Origin: Bacteroidota bacterium
Lineage (GTDB): Bacteria; Bacteroidota; Bacteroidia; B-17B0; Aurantibacillaceae
Direction: 5' to 3'
Assembly: GCA_025360565.1 (NCBI GenBank)
Contig: JANYBY010000239.1
Span: 1-6,363, forward strand
DNA: 6,363 nucleotides
The notes under the pieces were generated by a model. It saw nothing but the letters and a program-made list of their open reading frames with translations, had not been told where the DNA came from and ran no database searches. Each line of letters starts with the position of its first letter. Position 1 is the first letter of the stretch. Position numbers and translations under genes: made by a program. This document shows positions 1 to 6,363 of this stretch, in pieces.

Positions 1-3000
1 AACCCAAAGAACGTTTAAAGCCGGGGCAAACCTACAAAGCCACTTTTCATTTAGATAAATTAATGGAAGTAAAAAAAGAATTGGAAGATTTTGAATTTCA
101 ATTTGCGGCCGTAAAACAATCTATTCAGTTAGAAACAAACGACCTCAAAACTTATGGCAGCAACGATTATTATTATTACAGTTTGTCCGGCGCAATTTCA
201 TCGGCCGATTTTATTAATACCGATGTAGCCGAACAATTACTTGTTGCAAAACTCGATAACAAATCTGTTGCCGTTAAATGGATGCATAACGATAAAGGAA
301 CTTCGCACAAATTTGTAATTGATAGCATTGAACGCCCGGCCGACTCAGATTCAAAATTAACTTTAGAGTGCAGCGGCAAAGCCCTTGATCTTACTTACGC
401 TTCCAATTTAAATTTTATTGTCCCTGTAAAAGCCGCCTTTGCCCTTTTAAATACAAAGGTTGGCAACGATGCCGAGCAGTTTGTTCAGCTTACATTTTCA
501 AATCCGGTTGATCAAAGCCAGGGTTTAGAATATCAGATAAGTTTAACAAAAGCCGATAACACGAGCAGTCAGAACGAATATAACGATAAGAAAAAACAAT
601 CCGACATAAAATATATTGTAAACAACAATCATGTTTTAATTTATCCAAACAATATAAAATCTGGCTCATACCTGCTAACCGTTAGTTCGAGCGTAATTGA
701 TTCGAAGGGACAAAAATTGGGCAAAGAATCAAAACACAATGTAGTTTTTAGCGAAGTAAAACCCGCCATTCGATTTATTGGCGAAGGAAACATTTTACCA
801 TCCGGCGGCGGTTTAACCATGCCTTTTGAAACCGTTAATCTAAGAGCGGTGGACGTTAAGATCATTAAAATTTACGAAAACAATGTGCTGCAGTTTTTAC
901 AAAGCAACGATCTTGATGGCAACAGCAATTTAGCACAGGTTGGTAAAAAAGTAATTGAAAAACGTATTAACCTTGGCATCACTAACCCGGCTGATTTTGG
1001 TGTATGGAAAAAATTCTCCTTAGATCTTTCGGGTTTAATTAAAGCCGAGCCCGGCGCTATTTATAAGGTTTATATTGGGATGAAAAAATCGTATTCAACT
1101 TATTCCTGCCTTGGTAATGCCGATGATGGTAAATTTGAAATGGAAGAAATAAAAGAACCGGAAGAAGAGGAAGTTTCGTTTTACGGTTATTACGATGAAT
1201 ATTCTTACAACAATTATTATGAAGGTGGCGAATACGATGGAGAAAGCTACGACTATAGCGATCGTGACAATCCGTGCAAGGGTTATTATTACACGCAATA
1301 CAACAGAACCATTTCAAAAAGCATTTTAGCTTCCGATCTTGGTTTAACGTTTAAAAAAGGAAATGACGGAAGTTATTTCGCTGTGGTAAATGATCTGATC
1401 ACTACAAAACCGATCAGCGATGTTACCATTGAACTATACGATTATCAAAAACAATTAATTCAATCAACCCAAACAAATAAGGATGGGCAATCTTTTATCT
1501 CGGCAACTCAGCGCCCATATTTTATTGTCGCGAAAAAAGATAAGCAGCGTGCCTATTTAAGATTAGATGATGGAAAAACACTTTCGCTAAGTATGTATGA
1601 TGTGAGCGGCGAAGCGATCAGAAAAGGTTTAAAAGGCTTTATTTATGGTGAACGTGGCGTTTGGCGCCCGGGAGATAGTTTGTTTTTGACATTTATTTTA
1701 GAAGATAAACTCGGCAACATTCCTGCAAATCATCCGGTAAGTTTCGAACTTTCAAATCCGCAAGGCCAATTATACAAACGATTACTTAGTAACAAAAGTG
1801 TTAACGGCTTTTATAATTTTGCTACCGCCACCGATAAAAATGTACCAACCGGTTTGTGGAATGTGGAAGTAAAAGTGGGTTCCATTAAATTTTACAAAAG
1901 CGTACGCATTGAAACAATTATGCCAAATCGTTTAAAAATTGAGGTGAATATTGGTGACAATAAATTAATTGTGGGTACAAAACCAACCGATGTTAAGCTA
2001 CACACCTCGTGGCTTACAGGGGCAGAGGCACATGAACTGCCTGCGAATATAGGCGTAACTTTCAGCGGTGCTGGAACTTATTTTGAAAAATTTAAAGACT
2101 ATAACTTTGATGATAATACACGCAATTTTGAAACTCAGAACATTGTTGTTTTTGATGGTAAAGTGGATGATCATGGCAATGCGACTTTCCCATTGAATTT
2201 AGATCTTCAAAAAAATGCACCCGGCTTTTTAAAAGCAAATTTCACTACACGCGTATTTGAACAAGGCGGCGCGTTCAGCATCGACAGATTCTCCATGACC
2301 TACTCTCCGTTTAATTTTTATTGCGGTGTAAAATTACCGCAGGGCGAAAAAAATACCGGAATCCTTTATACAGGCAAAGATCACTTTGTTGAGATAGCAA
2401 CCGTTGATCACAAAGGCAATTCTGTAAGCAGATCAAATTTAAAATTTGAGATGTATAAATTAGAATGGCGCTGGTGGTGGGATCAGTACAATAACGACTT
2501 AGCCAATTACGCCAATGATGAGTACCACAAGCCGGTGCAGACAGAAAATTTTTCGAGCAAAGGCGGTAGTGCTAAAATAAAAGTGAATATAAAAGAAAAT
2601 CAGTGGGGGCGTTATTTAATTCGCATCATTGATCTGGATGGCGGACATGTTACCACCGCAATAACTTATTTTGACTGGGCCAATTGGATGGAACGCGATG
2701 GCGGCAGCGATAATAAAATTATTTCGAACATGCTGCAATTTACAACCGATAAAACTTCTTATAAAACAGATGAGGAAGTAAGCGTAACAATTCCTTCGCC
2801 TCAAAGTGGCCGCGCTTTAGTTACTATTGAAAACGGAAGCAGAGTATTAGAAGCCCATTGGCTTGAAACCGAAACAGGAAGCACGGTATTTAAATTTAAA
2901 GTAACACCACAAATGGCGCCAAACGTGTATGTTCACGTATCGCTTATGCAGCCGCATGCAAGAACCAACGATTTACCAATTCGTTTATACGGCGTGGTGC

Positions 3001-5354
3001 CAATAAATATTGATGATCCTGAAACGCATTTAAAACCGGTAATAAATATGGCCGCCACGTTGATGCCTGAAAAGAAAGTGGACATAGTTGTGAGCGAAGA
3101 AAATGAAAAAGAAATGGCCTTTACCCTTGCGGTGGTAGATGAAGGTTTGTTGGATATTACACGTTTTAAAACTCCTAATCCGTGGAGTTCGTTTTACGCC
3201 AAAGAAGCATTAGGTGTAAAAACCTGGGATCTGTATGATAACGTGATCGGAGCTTTTGGTACTGAGTTGGAACGCATTTTAAATGTGGGTGGCGACGGCA
3301 GCGGTGCCGATGAAGACGGTGCAAAAGCAAACCGTTTTAAACCGATGGTAAGATTTTTTGGTCCTTTTAAATTGAGTAAAGGCGAAAAGAAAACTATTTC
3401 CTTTCAAATGCCAATGTACATAGGATCTGTGCGCACCATGGTAATTGCGGGCACAAAAGGCGCTTATGGCATGGCCGAAAAAACAACGCCGGTTAAAGCA
3501 CCGCTGATGATCTTAGGGACCTTACCCCGGGTATTAAGTGTTACCGAAGAAGTAAAATTACCGGTAACCATTTTTGGCGGCGATAAAAACGTGGGCAATA
3601 CCGAAGTAAAATTAGAAGTGAACGGTTTATTACAAACCATTGGCGGCAATGCCAAAACCGTTAGTATTGGAGCCAACGACGAAAAAATGGTGGCATTCGA
3701 TATTAAAGTAAAAAATATGACGGGCATTGGCAAAGCAAAAATAACCGCTACGGGCGGCGGCTTTACCGCGGTTTATGAGATTGAATTGGATGTAAGAAAT
3801 CCGAACCCTTACCAAACAAGTATAAAAGATTTTTATATTGATGGGGGGAAAGAATTAAAAGAGAATTTTACGGCAACAGGCCTGGCGGGCACTAATACCG
3901 GCATGTTGGAGCTCTCCACCATTCCGCCGATCAATCTCGAAGAACGTTTGCATTATTTAATTACTTATCCGCATGGTTGTGTTGAGCAAACCACTTCTCA
4001 AACTTTCGCGCAATTGTATTTGAGTGATATTATGGATCTGACCCCGGAAAGAAAAACGGAAATTGAAAATAATATTAAAGGCGGTATTCGCGAATTATAC
4101 AAATTTCAATTGCCGAATGGCGGAATGAGTTACTGGCAAGGCATGAACGATGCCAACGATTGGGGCACCACTTATTCGGGGCACTTTATGATGTTGGCAG
4201 AGAAAAAAGGATATACCCTTCCGCAAAACTTTAAAAAGAACTGGATCAATTATCAGCAAGGCATTGCCTTAAATTTTGAAGTAAATAAAAATTCTTATTT
4301 CAATAACGACATGGTGCAAGCTTACAGATTATATGCTTTGTCCATTGCCGGAGCCCCTGCCCTTAGTGCTATGAACCGTTTGCGCGAGTTCAGTAATTTA
4401 TCAAACCAGGCGCGCTGGTTATTGGCGGCTGCTTATGCGCAAATGGGACAAATAGATGAAGCAGGAAAATTAATTGCAACTGCTTCGTCATCGTTCTCGC
4501 CTTACGCCGTAAATTATTATACCTACGGTTCATCCGATAGAGATGAAGCAATGGTGCTTGAAGTTTTATGTTTAATGAATAAAAAACAACAGGCCTTTGC
4601 TCAGCTTAAAAAAATATCGGCAACCTTATCTTCAAAAAATTGGTTAAGCACACAAACTACCGCCTTTGGTTTGGTGGCCGTTTCGAGCTTTATTAAAAAG
4701 TATGGAGACGCAAGCGCAATGCAGGCGGTGGTGAATGTGAACGGAAAAGAAATTAACCTGAAAGGAAATTCATCTCTTGTTCAAATACCAATTGATTTTA
4801 AGAGTGGTGCAACAGGCAACTTTAATATTCAAAATAACGGTAAAGGAATTTTATATGCTCGCTTGGTAAACCGTGGCAAACCCGCTATTGGCTCGGAAGA
4901 GGAGGCCAACGGAAATATTACCATGAGCGTGTTGTATAAGGATATGAGCGGTGCGGAACTCGCGGTGGATGAATTATCGCAAGGAAAAGATTTTGTGATG
5001 CAGGTGACTGTAAAGAATATGGGCTTGGTTGGAGACCTTCAAAATTTAGCCTTGACCACTTACATTCCTTCGGGATGGGAAATTCATAATTCACGTTTGG
5101 ATGAGAACGAACCGGTGAGAGCAACTAATTTTACGTATCAGGATATTAAGGATGATAAAGTGTTAACTTATTTTGATCTGAGAAATACAGAAACAAAAGT
5201 GTTTAACATTACGTTAAATGCCGCTTACGAAGGAAAATATTATTTGCCTGCCGTAAATACCGAAGCCATGTATGATAACTCAGTGTTTGCGCGCAACAAA
5301 GGGCAATGGATCCGTGTAGTGAAACGCAAGGATACCGGGGTGGCGACGAAGTAA
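1..5354 (+). CDS. Bacterial alpha-2-macroglobulin family protein with thioester (5'-truncated)
   Basis: Protease-trap protein of the bacterial A2M family (E. coli YfhM-like). Such proteins act at the cell envelope: a protease cuts a bait region, the protein changes shape and an exposed thioester binds the attacker. The frame is open from the first full codon (base 3) with no stop, and residues before the Met at base 63 (LKPGQTYKATFHLDKL) fit the family, so that Met is internal and the true start and any signal or lipoprotein peptide lie upstream. Numbering from base 3, 1783 residues are visible: N-terminal Ig-like strands (1-45, about 142-235); Tyr/acidic insert (379-424); MG2-type motif YGERGVWRPGD (548-558); bait-region domain (about 912-1056); A2M core domain from FKPMVRFFGPF (about 1112-1200); helical thioester domain (about 1300-1567) with YPHGCVEQ and Cys1326; C-terminal macroglobulin domain (about 1638-1776). 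The Pfam families expected are MG2, A2M_BRD, A2M and bMG10. The family call is firm; the substrate protease is unknown. Confidence 0.95.
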   Translation, partial: PKERLKPGQTYKATFHLDKLMEVKKELEDFEFQFAAVKQSIQLETNDLKTYGSNDYYYYSLSGAISSADFINTDVAEQLLVAKLDNKSVAVKWMHNDKGTSHKFVIDSIERPADSDSKLTLECSGKALDLTYASNLNFIVPVKAAFALLNTKVGNDAEQFVQLTFSNPVDQSQGLEYQISLTKADNTSSQNEYNDKKKQSDIKYIVNNNHVLIYPNNIKSGSYLLTVSSSVIDSKGQKLGKESKHNVVFSEVKPAIRFIGEGNILPSGGGLTMPFETVNLRAVDVKIIKIYENNVLQFLQSNDLDGNSNLAQVGKKVIEKRINLGITNPADFGVWKKFSLDLSGLIKAEPGAIYKVYIGMKKSYSTYSCLGNADDGKFEMEEIKEPEEEEVSFYGYYDEYSYNNYYEGGEYDGESYDYSDRDNPCKGYYYTQYNRTISKSILASDLGLTFKKGNDGSYFAVVNDLITTKPISDVTIELYDYQKQLIQSTQTNKDGQSFISATQRPYFIVAKKDKQRAYLRLDDGKTLSLSMYDVSGEAIRKGLKGFIYGERGVWRPGDSLFLTFILEDKLGNIPANHPVSFELSNPQGQLYKRLLSNKSVNGFYNFATATDKNVPTGLWNVEVKVGSIKFYKSVRIETIMPNRLKIEVNIGDNKLIVGTKPTDVKLHTSWLTGAEAHELPANIGVTFSGAGTYFEKFKDYNFDDNTRNFETQNIVVFDGKVDDHGNATFPLNLDLQKNAPGFLKANFTTRVFEQGGAFSIDRFSMTYSPFNFYCGVKLPQGEKNTGILYTGKDHFVEIATVDHKGNSVSRSNLKFEMYKLEWRWWWDQYNNDLANYANDEYHKPVQTENFSSKGGSAKIKVNIKENQWGRYLIRIIDLDGGHVTTAITYFDWANWMERDGGSDNKIISNMLQFTTDKTSYKTDEEVSVTIPSPQSGRALVTIENGSRVLEAHWLETETGSTVFKFKVTPQMAPNVYVHVSLMQPHARTNDLPIRLYGVVPINIDDPETHLKPVINMAATLMPEKKVDIVVSEENEKEMAFTLAVVDEGLLDITRFKTPNPWSSFYAKEALGVKTWDLYDNVIGAFGTELERILNVGGDGSGADEDGAKANRFKPMVRFFGPFKLSKGEKKTISFQMPMYIGSVRTMVIAGTKGAYGMAEKTTPVKAPLMILGTLPRVLSVTEEVKLPVTIFGGDKNVGNTEVKLEVNGLLQTIGGNAKTVSIGANDEKMVAFDIKVKNMTGIGKAKITATGGGFTAVYEIELDVRNPNPYQTSIKDFYIDGGKELKENFTATGLAGTNTGMLELSTIPPINLEERLHYLITYPHGCVEQTTSQTFAQLYLSDIMDLTPERKTEIENNIKGGIRELYKFQLPNGGMSYWQGMNDANDWGTTYSGHFMMLAEKKGYTLPQNFKKNWINYQQGIALNFEVNKNSYFNNDMVQAYRLYALSIAGAPALSAMNRLREFSNLSNQARWLLAAAYAQMGQIDEAGKLIATASSSFSPYAVNYYTYGSSDRDEAMVLEVLCLMNKKQQAFAQLKKISATLSSKNWLSTQTTAFGLVAVSSFIKKYGDASAMQAVVNVNGKEINLKGNSSLVQIPIDFKSGATGNFNIQNNGKGILYARLVNRGKPAIGSEEEANGNITMSVLYKDMSGAELAVDELSQGKDFVMQVTVKNMGLVGDLQNLALTTYIPSGWEIHNSRLDENEPVRATNFTYQDIKDDKVLTYFDLRNTETKVFNITLNAAYEGKYYLPAVNTEAMYDNSVFARNKGQWIRVVKRKDTGVATK
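1137..1274 (+). other. Tyr- and acid-rich insert of the A2M protein, bracketed by cysteines
   Basis: These 46 codons encode a low-complexity stretch with about 17 Asp/Glu and 10 Tyr, starting with an EEEE run and ending in DRDNP. A cysteine lies shortly before (codon 1107-1109, YSCLG) and another directly after (codon 1275-1277, DNPCKG). A disulfide between them would close the stretch into a loop; this is inferred, not shown. From memory of the family, similar acidic/Tyr-rich inserts followed by a DNPC-like motif occur in other Bacteroidota A2Ms, so it is probably a lineage trait. Its role is unknown; metal (Ca2+) or surface binding are guesses. Confidence 0.7.
3288..3332 (+). other. Candidate bait/linker loop of the A2M protein
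   Basis: The codons give a flexible Gly/Asp/Ala-rich stretch, GGDGSGADEDGAKAN, between the segment ending ERILNV and the start of the A2M core domain (RFKPMVRFFGPF). Its position just before the core domain, its low complexity, and the Lys and Arg residues at its end suggest a protease-accessible loop, so it could be part of the bait region. This is inferred from position and composition only. Confidence 0.35.
3966..3989 (+). other. Thioester site YPHGCVEQ of the A2M protein
   Basis: The codons read Tyr-Pro-His-Gly-Cys-Val-Glu-Gln. The Cys (3978-3980) and Gln (3987-3989) are the CxEQ pair that forms the internal beta-cysteinyl-gamma-glutamyl thioester in A2M and complement proteins; E. coli YfhM has a closely similar site. 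Both residues are present, so this is a thioester-competent member rather than one of the homologues that lost the site. A histidine 68 residues later (codon 4182-4184, in YSGHFMMLAEKKGY) lies in a segment that is usually conserved in bacterial thioester domains. Confidence 0.9.
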
Positions 5355-5390
5355 TGGTAGTGCTTAAAATCCCTACATTCTCTTTTATTC

Positions 5391-5411
5391 CGCAGGATTA
5401 TAAATCCTGTG
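5391..5411 (+). repeat. REP-like palindrome / possible terminator hairpin after the A2M gene
   Basis: CAGGATT (5393-5399) and AATCCTG (5403-5409) are perfect inverted repeats around the 3-base loop ATA. A G-U and then a C-G pair extend the stem to 9 pairs. It begins 36 bases past the stop codon. No T-run follows on either strand, so it is not a classical intrinsic terminator. It could be an RNA 3'-end stabiliser or a copy of a short dispersed palindrome of the REP type; palindromes of the form GGATTnnnAATCC are, as I recall, common between Bacteroidota genes. The inverted repeat is certain; the role is not. Confidence 0.5.
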
Positions 5412-5490
5412 TAATGGATTAAAAGTAAATGTTTCCTTTTAGCACCTTTTAAGTTACCGTTTTAACAAATAATCTTACATGTTTAATATT

Positions 5491-5498
5491 TAGCTTTG
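5491..5498 (+). promoter_or_regulatory. Candidate Bacteroidota -7 promoter box (TAGCTTTG)
   Basis: TAGCTTTG matches the Bacteroidota -7 consensus TAnnTTTG exactly and lies on the strand of the downstream gene. No TTG (-33 element) is visible at the expected distance upstream, so support is half of what one would want. If used, it would leave an untranslated leader of roughly 165 bases before the ATG at 5672, carrying the hairpins described nearby. An 8-base motif with two free positions can easily occur by chance in AT-rich DNA. Confidence 0.25.
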
Positions 5499-5520
5499 CT
5501 TATAAAAGGAATTTTATGCA
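5497..5520 (+). other. Bulged hairpin with GGAA loop in the intergenic region
   Basis: TGC (5497-5499) pairs with GCA (5518-5520), and ATAAAA (5502-5507) with TTTTAT (5512-5517), closing a GGAA loop of GNRA form. A two-base TT bulge (5500-5501) lies on the left side. T-rich sequence follows (5522-5532), so it could be a weak terminator or a leader structure. The stem is mostly A-T and could be chance. Confidence 0.3.
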
Positions 5521-5541
5521 CTTTATTTGTTTCATTAAATT

Positions 5542-5567
5542 CCATTGTTTACCATTGTTCCATTATT
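5542..5567. repeat. Short direct repeats CCATTGTT / CCATTGTT / CCATTATT
   Basis: CCATTGTT occurs at 5542-5549 and 5552-5559, followed directly by the one-mismatch copy CCATTATT at 5560-5567. Spacing between starts is 10 and then 8 bases, close to one helical turn for the first pair. They lie about 105-130 bases before the next start codon and could be protein-binding sites, or simple local duplication in AT-rich DNA. Confidence 0.35.
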
Positions 5568-5644
5568 ATTCTCGTCATTTTTTTACCGCCTCTTGTTTTA
5601 GTTCGACACCGATTTAACCTTTTTGTTCTTAGATGCTTGCTATT

Positions 5645-5673
5645 ATCAAACTAATTATATAAATTAGTTTGAT
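5645..5673. promoter_or_regulatory. 12-bp inverted repeat overlapping the start codon of the secreted-protein gene
   Basis: The left arm ATCAAACTAATT (5645-5656) and right arm AATTAGTTTGAT (5662-5673) are perfect inverted repeats around ATATA. As RNA, a U-G and a U-A pair (5644/5674, 5643/5675) would extend the stem to 14 pairs and enclose the whole AUG at 5672-5674. The bases just before the AUG (TTTG) lack the A-rich context often favoured in Bacteroidota, whereas the codons just after it are A-rich. It could be a start-site-masking RNA hairpin or an operator for a dimeric repressor. The repeat is read directly; the function is inferred. Confidence 0.55.
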
Positions 5674-5728
5674 GAATAAAAAAATAATTATACCAGTTTT
5701 AGTATTGCTTTTAAAATACTCATATAGC
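5672..5728 (+). other. Sec signal peptide of the secreted protein
   Basis: Residues 1-19 show a basic start (Asn-Lys-Lys), a hydrophobic core of ten residues (5-14) and a polar end SYS before Gln20, matching small residues at -3 and -1 for signal peptidase I. There is no cysteine at the cleavage point, so it is not a lipoprotein signal. Cleavage before Gln is common in Bacteroidota exports. Confidence 0.75.
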
Positions 5729-6363
5729 CAAACAAACCTTGTGCCAAATCCAAGTTTTGAAAGTTATACTACTTGCCCAAATACAAATGACATTGGTTTT
5801 GCTACTGGATGGTTAAATTTTGGGCAAACACCAGATTATTTCAATGGTTGCGCAAATATTTCAACGCCTGGATTAGGTGTTCCTTCTAATTACGTTGGTT
5901 TTCAAAATGCTAAAAATGGGAACGGTTACGCTGGCATCATAACATATTATCAGGGTGGATTTCGTGAATATATTGGCATAGCGTTGACTCAAACATTAAC
6001 TGTTGGTACAAAATATTATGTATCTGCATATATCTCAAGAGCTGATTCTTCACCTCAATTATGTTCTTCAAATAAATTTGGTTTTAGGTTTTCTAAAAAT
6101 GTGTTTGATGCGTTTATGCCTCCTCCTTTCAATTATTCCCATATACATTCAAATACCATTATCACTGATAGTCTTGGCTGGACAAAAATTTCAGGTTCGT
6201 TTATTGCTGATTCAGCATATAAATATTTCATCATTGGAAACTTTTATGATGATGCTAATACAAGCACAAGCCAATGCAACTTCCAATTAGCTTATTATTA
6301 TGTTGATGAAACGTGCGTCTCTACGGATTCAACGTTCTGTAATATTAGTACAGGAATAAAGAC
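5672..6363 (+). CDS. Secreted protein with N-terminal PNPSFE jelly-roll-like domain (3'-truncated)
   Basis: The open frame runs 230 codons from ATG 5672 to the window edge without a stop. The start is fixed by an in-frame TAA at 5660 and by a signal peptide that begins at this Met; the next in-frame Met is residue 149. Residues 1-19 are a Sec signal (NKK, then IIIPVLVLLL, then SYS). Mature sequence opens with LVPNPSFESYTTCP, a motif I recognise from Bacteroidota secreted proteins; GYAGI, FREYIG and AYYYVDETCVS follow in the order usual for that roughly 200-residue, beta-rich, carbohydrate-binding-like domain. Six Cys (35, 60, 131, 202, 215, 223) suit an exported, disulfide-bonded protein. The last residues, STGIK, resemble the linker before a T9SS C-terminal sorting domain, but the C-terminus is outside the window; an OmpA-like or gliding-type C-terminal domain is also possible. 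Specific function unknown. Confidence 0.85.
   Translation, partial: MNKKIIIPVLVLLLKYSYSQTNLVPNPSFESYTTCPNTNDIGFATGWLNFGQTPDYFNGCANISTPGLGVPSNYVGFQNAKNGNGYAGIITYYQGGFREYIGIALTQTLTVGTKYYVSAYISRADSSPQLCSSNKFGFRFSKNVFDAFMPPPFNYSHIHSNTIITDSLGWTKISGSFIADSAYKYFIIGNFYDDANTSTSQCNFQLAYYYVDETCVSTDSTFCNISTGIK

Larger units (their letters stand above)
5355..5671. other. Intergenic region, AT-rich, no gene seen
   Basis: The 317 bases between the A2M stop and the next start contain no convincing reading frame on either strand and no recognisable tRNA or other RNA gene. They are clearly richer in A/T than the A2M gene. The structures seen are a palindrome near the A2M stop, a TAnnTTTG box, a bulged hairpin, CCATTGTT-type direct repeats, and an inverted repeat touching the next start codon, each listed separately. 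This suggests separate transcription of the two flanking genes. Confidence 0.7.

Noticed and set aside
1057..1317. Antisense open frames opposite the Tyr/acidic insert of the A2M gene
   Set aside because: They arise from the codon bias of the sense strand (GAA/TAT-rich), give low-complexity His/Asn/Arg or Ile/Phe/Val-rich peptides and have no sign of a start site.
3464..3815. Antisense open frames opposite the A2M core domain
   Set aside because: They are shadows of a strongly conserved sense-strand coding region and have no recognisable protein features.
4918..5124. Antisense open frame opposite the A2M C-terminal domain
   Set aside because: It overlaps conserved sense coding sequence fully and its product is not recognisable.
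5461..5475. Search for a -33 TTG element for the box at 5491
   Set aside because: No TTG is present at the expected distance, so a full two-part promoter cannot be claimed.
5601..5610. GTTCGACACC, resembling a tRNA T-arm
   Set aside because: No matching acceptor, D or anticodon stems can be drawn around it, and the arm itself does not pair.
6003..6290. Open frame of 95 codons on the + strand
   Set aside because: It lies inside the secreted-protein gene in another frame. The frame from 5672 has a signal peptide and recognisable family motifs; this one has neither.
1..6363. CRISPR array, insertion sequence, prophage or defence system
   Set aside because: No regularly spaced repeats, transposase, terminal repeats of an IS, or nuclease/effector genes are visible; the two genes and one gap account for the window.

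Overview
The window looks like chromosomal DNA from a moderately AT-rich member of the Bacteroidota (Bacteroidetes). Three things point there: the type of alpha-2-macroglobulin it encodes (Cys-flanked Tyr/acidic insert, DNPC motif, YPHGCVEQ thioester site); a secreted protein opening with the LVPNPSFE motif common in that phylum; and the lack of Shine-Dalgarno sequences, which is usual there. The genus cannot be named from the sequence.

Layout. Bases 1-5354 (+) are one very large gene cut off at its 5' end: a bacterial alpha-2-macroglobulin (A2M) family protease-trap protein, 1783 residues visible. Bases 5355-5671 are an AT-rich intergenic stretch with no convincing gene. It holds a REP-like or terminator-like palindrome just after the A2M stop, a candidate Bacteroidota -7 promoter box followed by a bulged hairpin, three short direct repeats, and a 12-bp inverted repeat whose right arm runs into the next start codon. 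Bases 5672-6363 (+) are the 5' part of a second gene, cut off by the window end. It encodes a secreted protein with a signal peptide and a jelly-roll-like N-terminal domain, possibly a type IX secretion (T9SS) cargo.

Function. Both products should act outside the cytoplasm. The A2M would sit in the periplasm or be anchored as a lipoprotein, and would trap proteases through its intact CxEQ thioester. The second product would be exported through Sec and perhaps carried to the surface by T9SS. The 317-bp gap, its hairpins and its possible promoter suggest separate transcription rather than an operon. The penicillin-binding protein 1C gene (pbpC), a common partner of bacterial A2M genes, is not immediately downstream.

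I see no clear evidence of a wholly new system. The most unusual local features are the hairpin that would bury the second gene's start codon, and the Cys-bracketed Tyr/acidic loop and candidate bait loop of the A2M.
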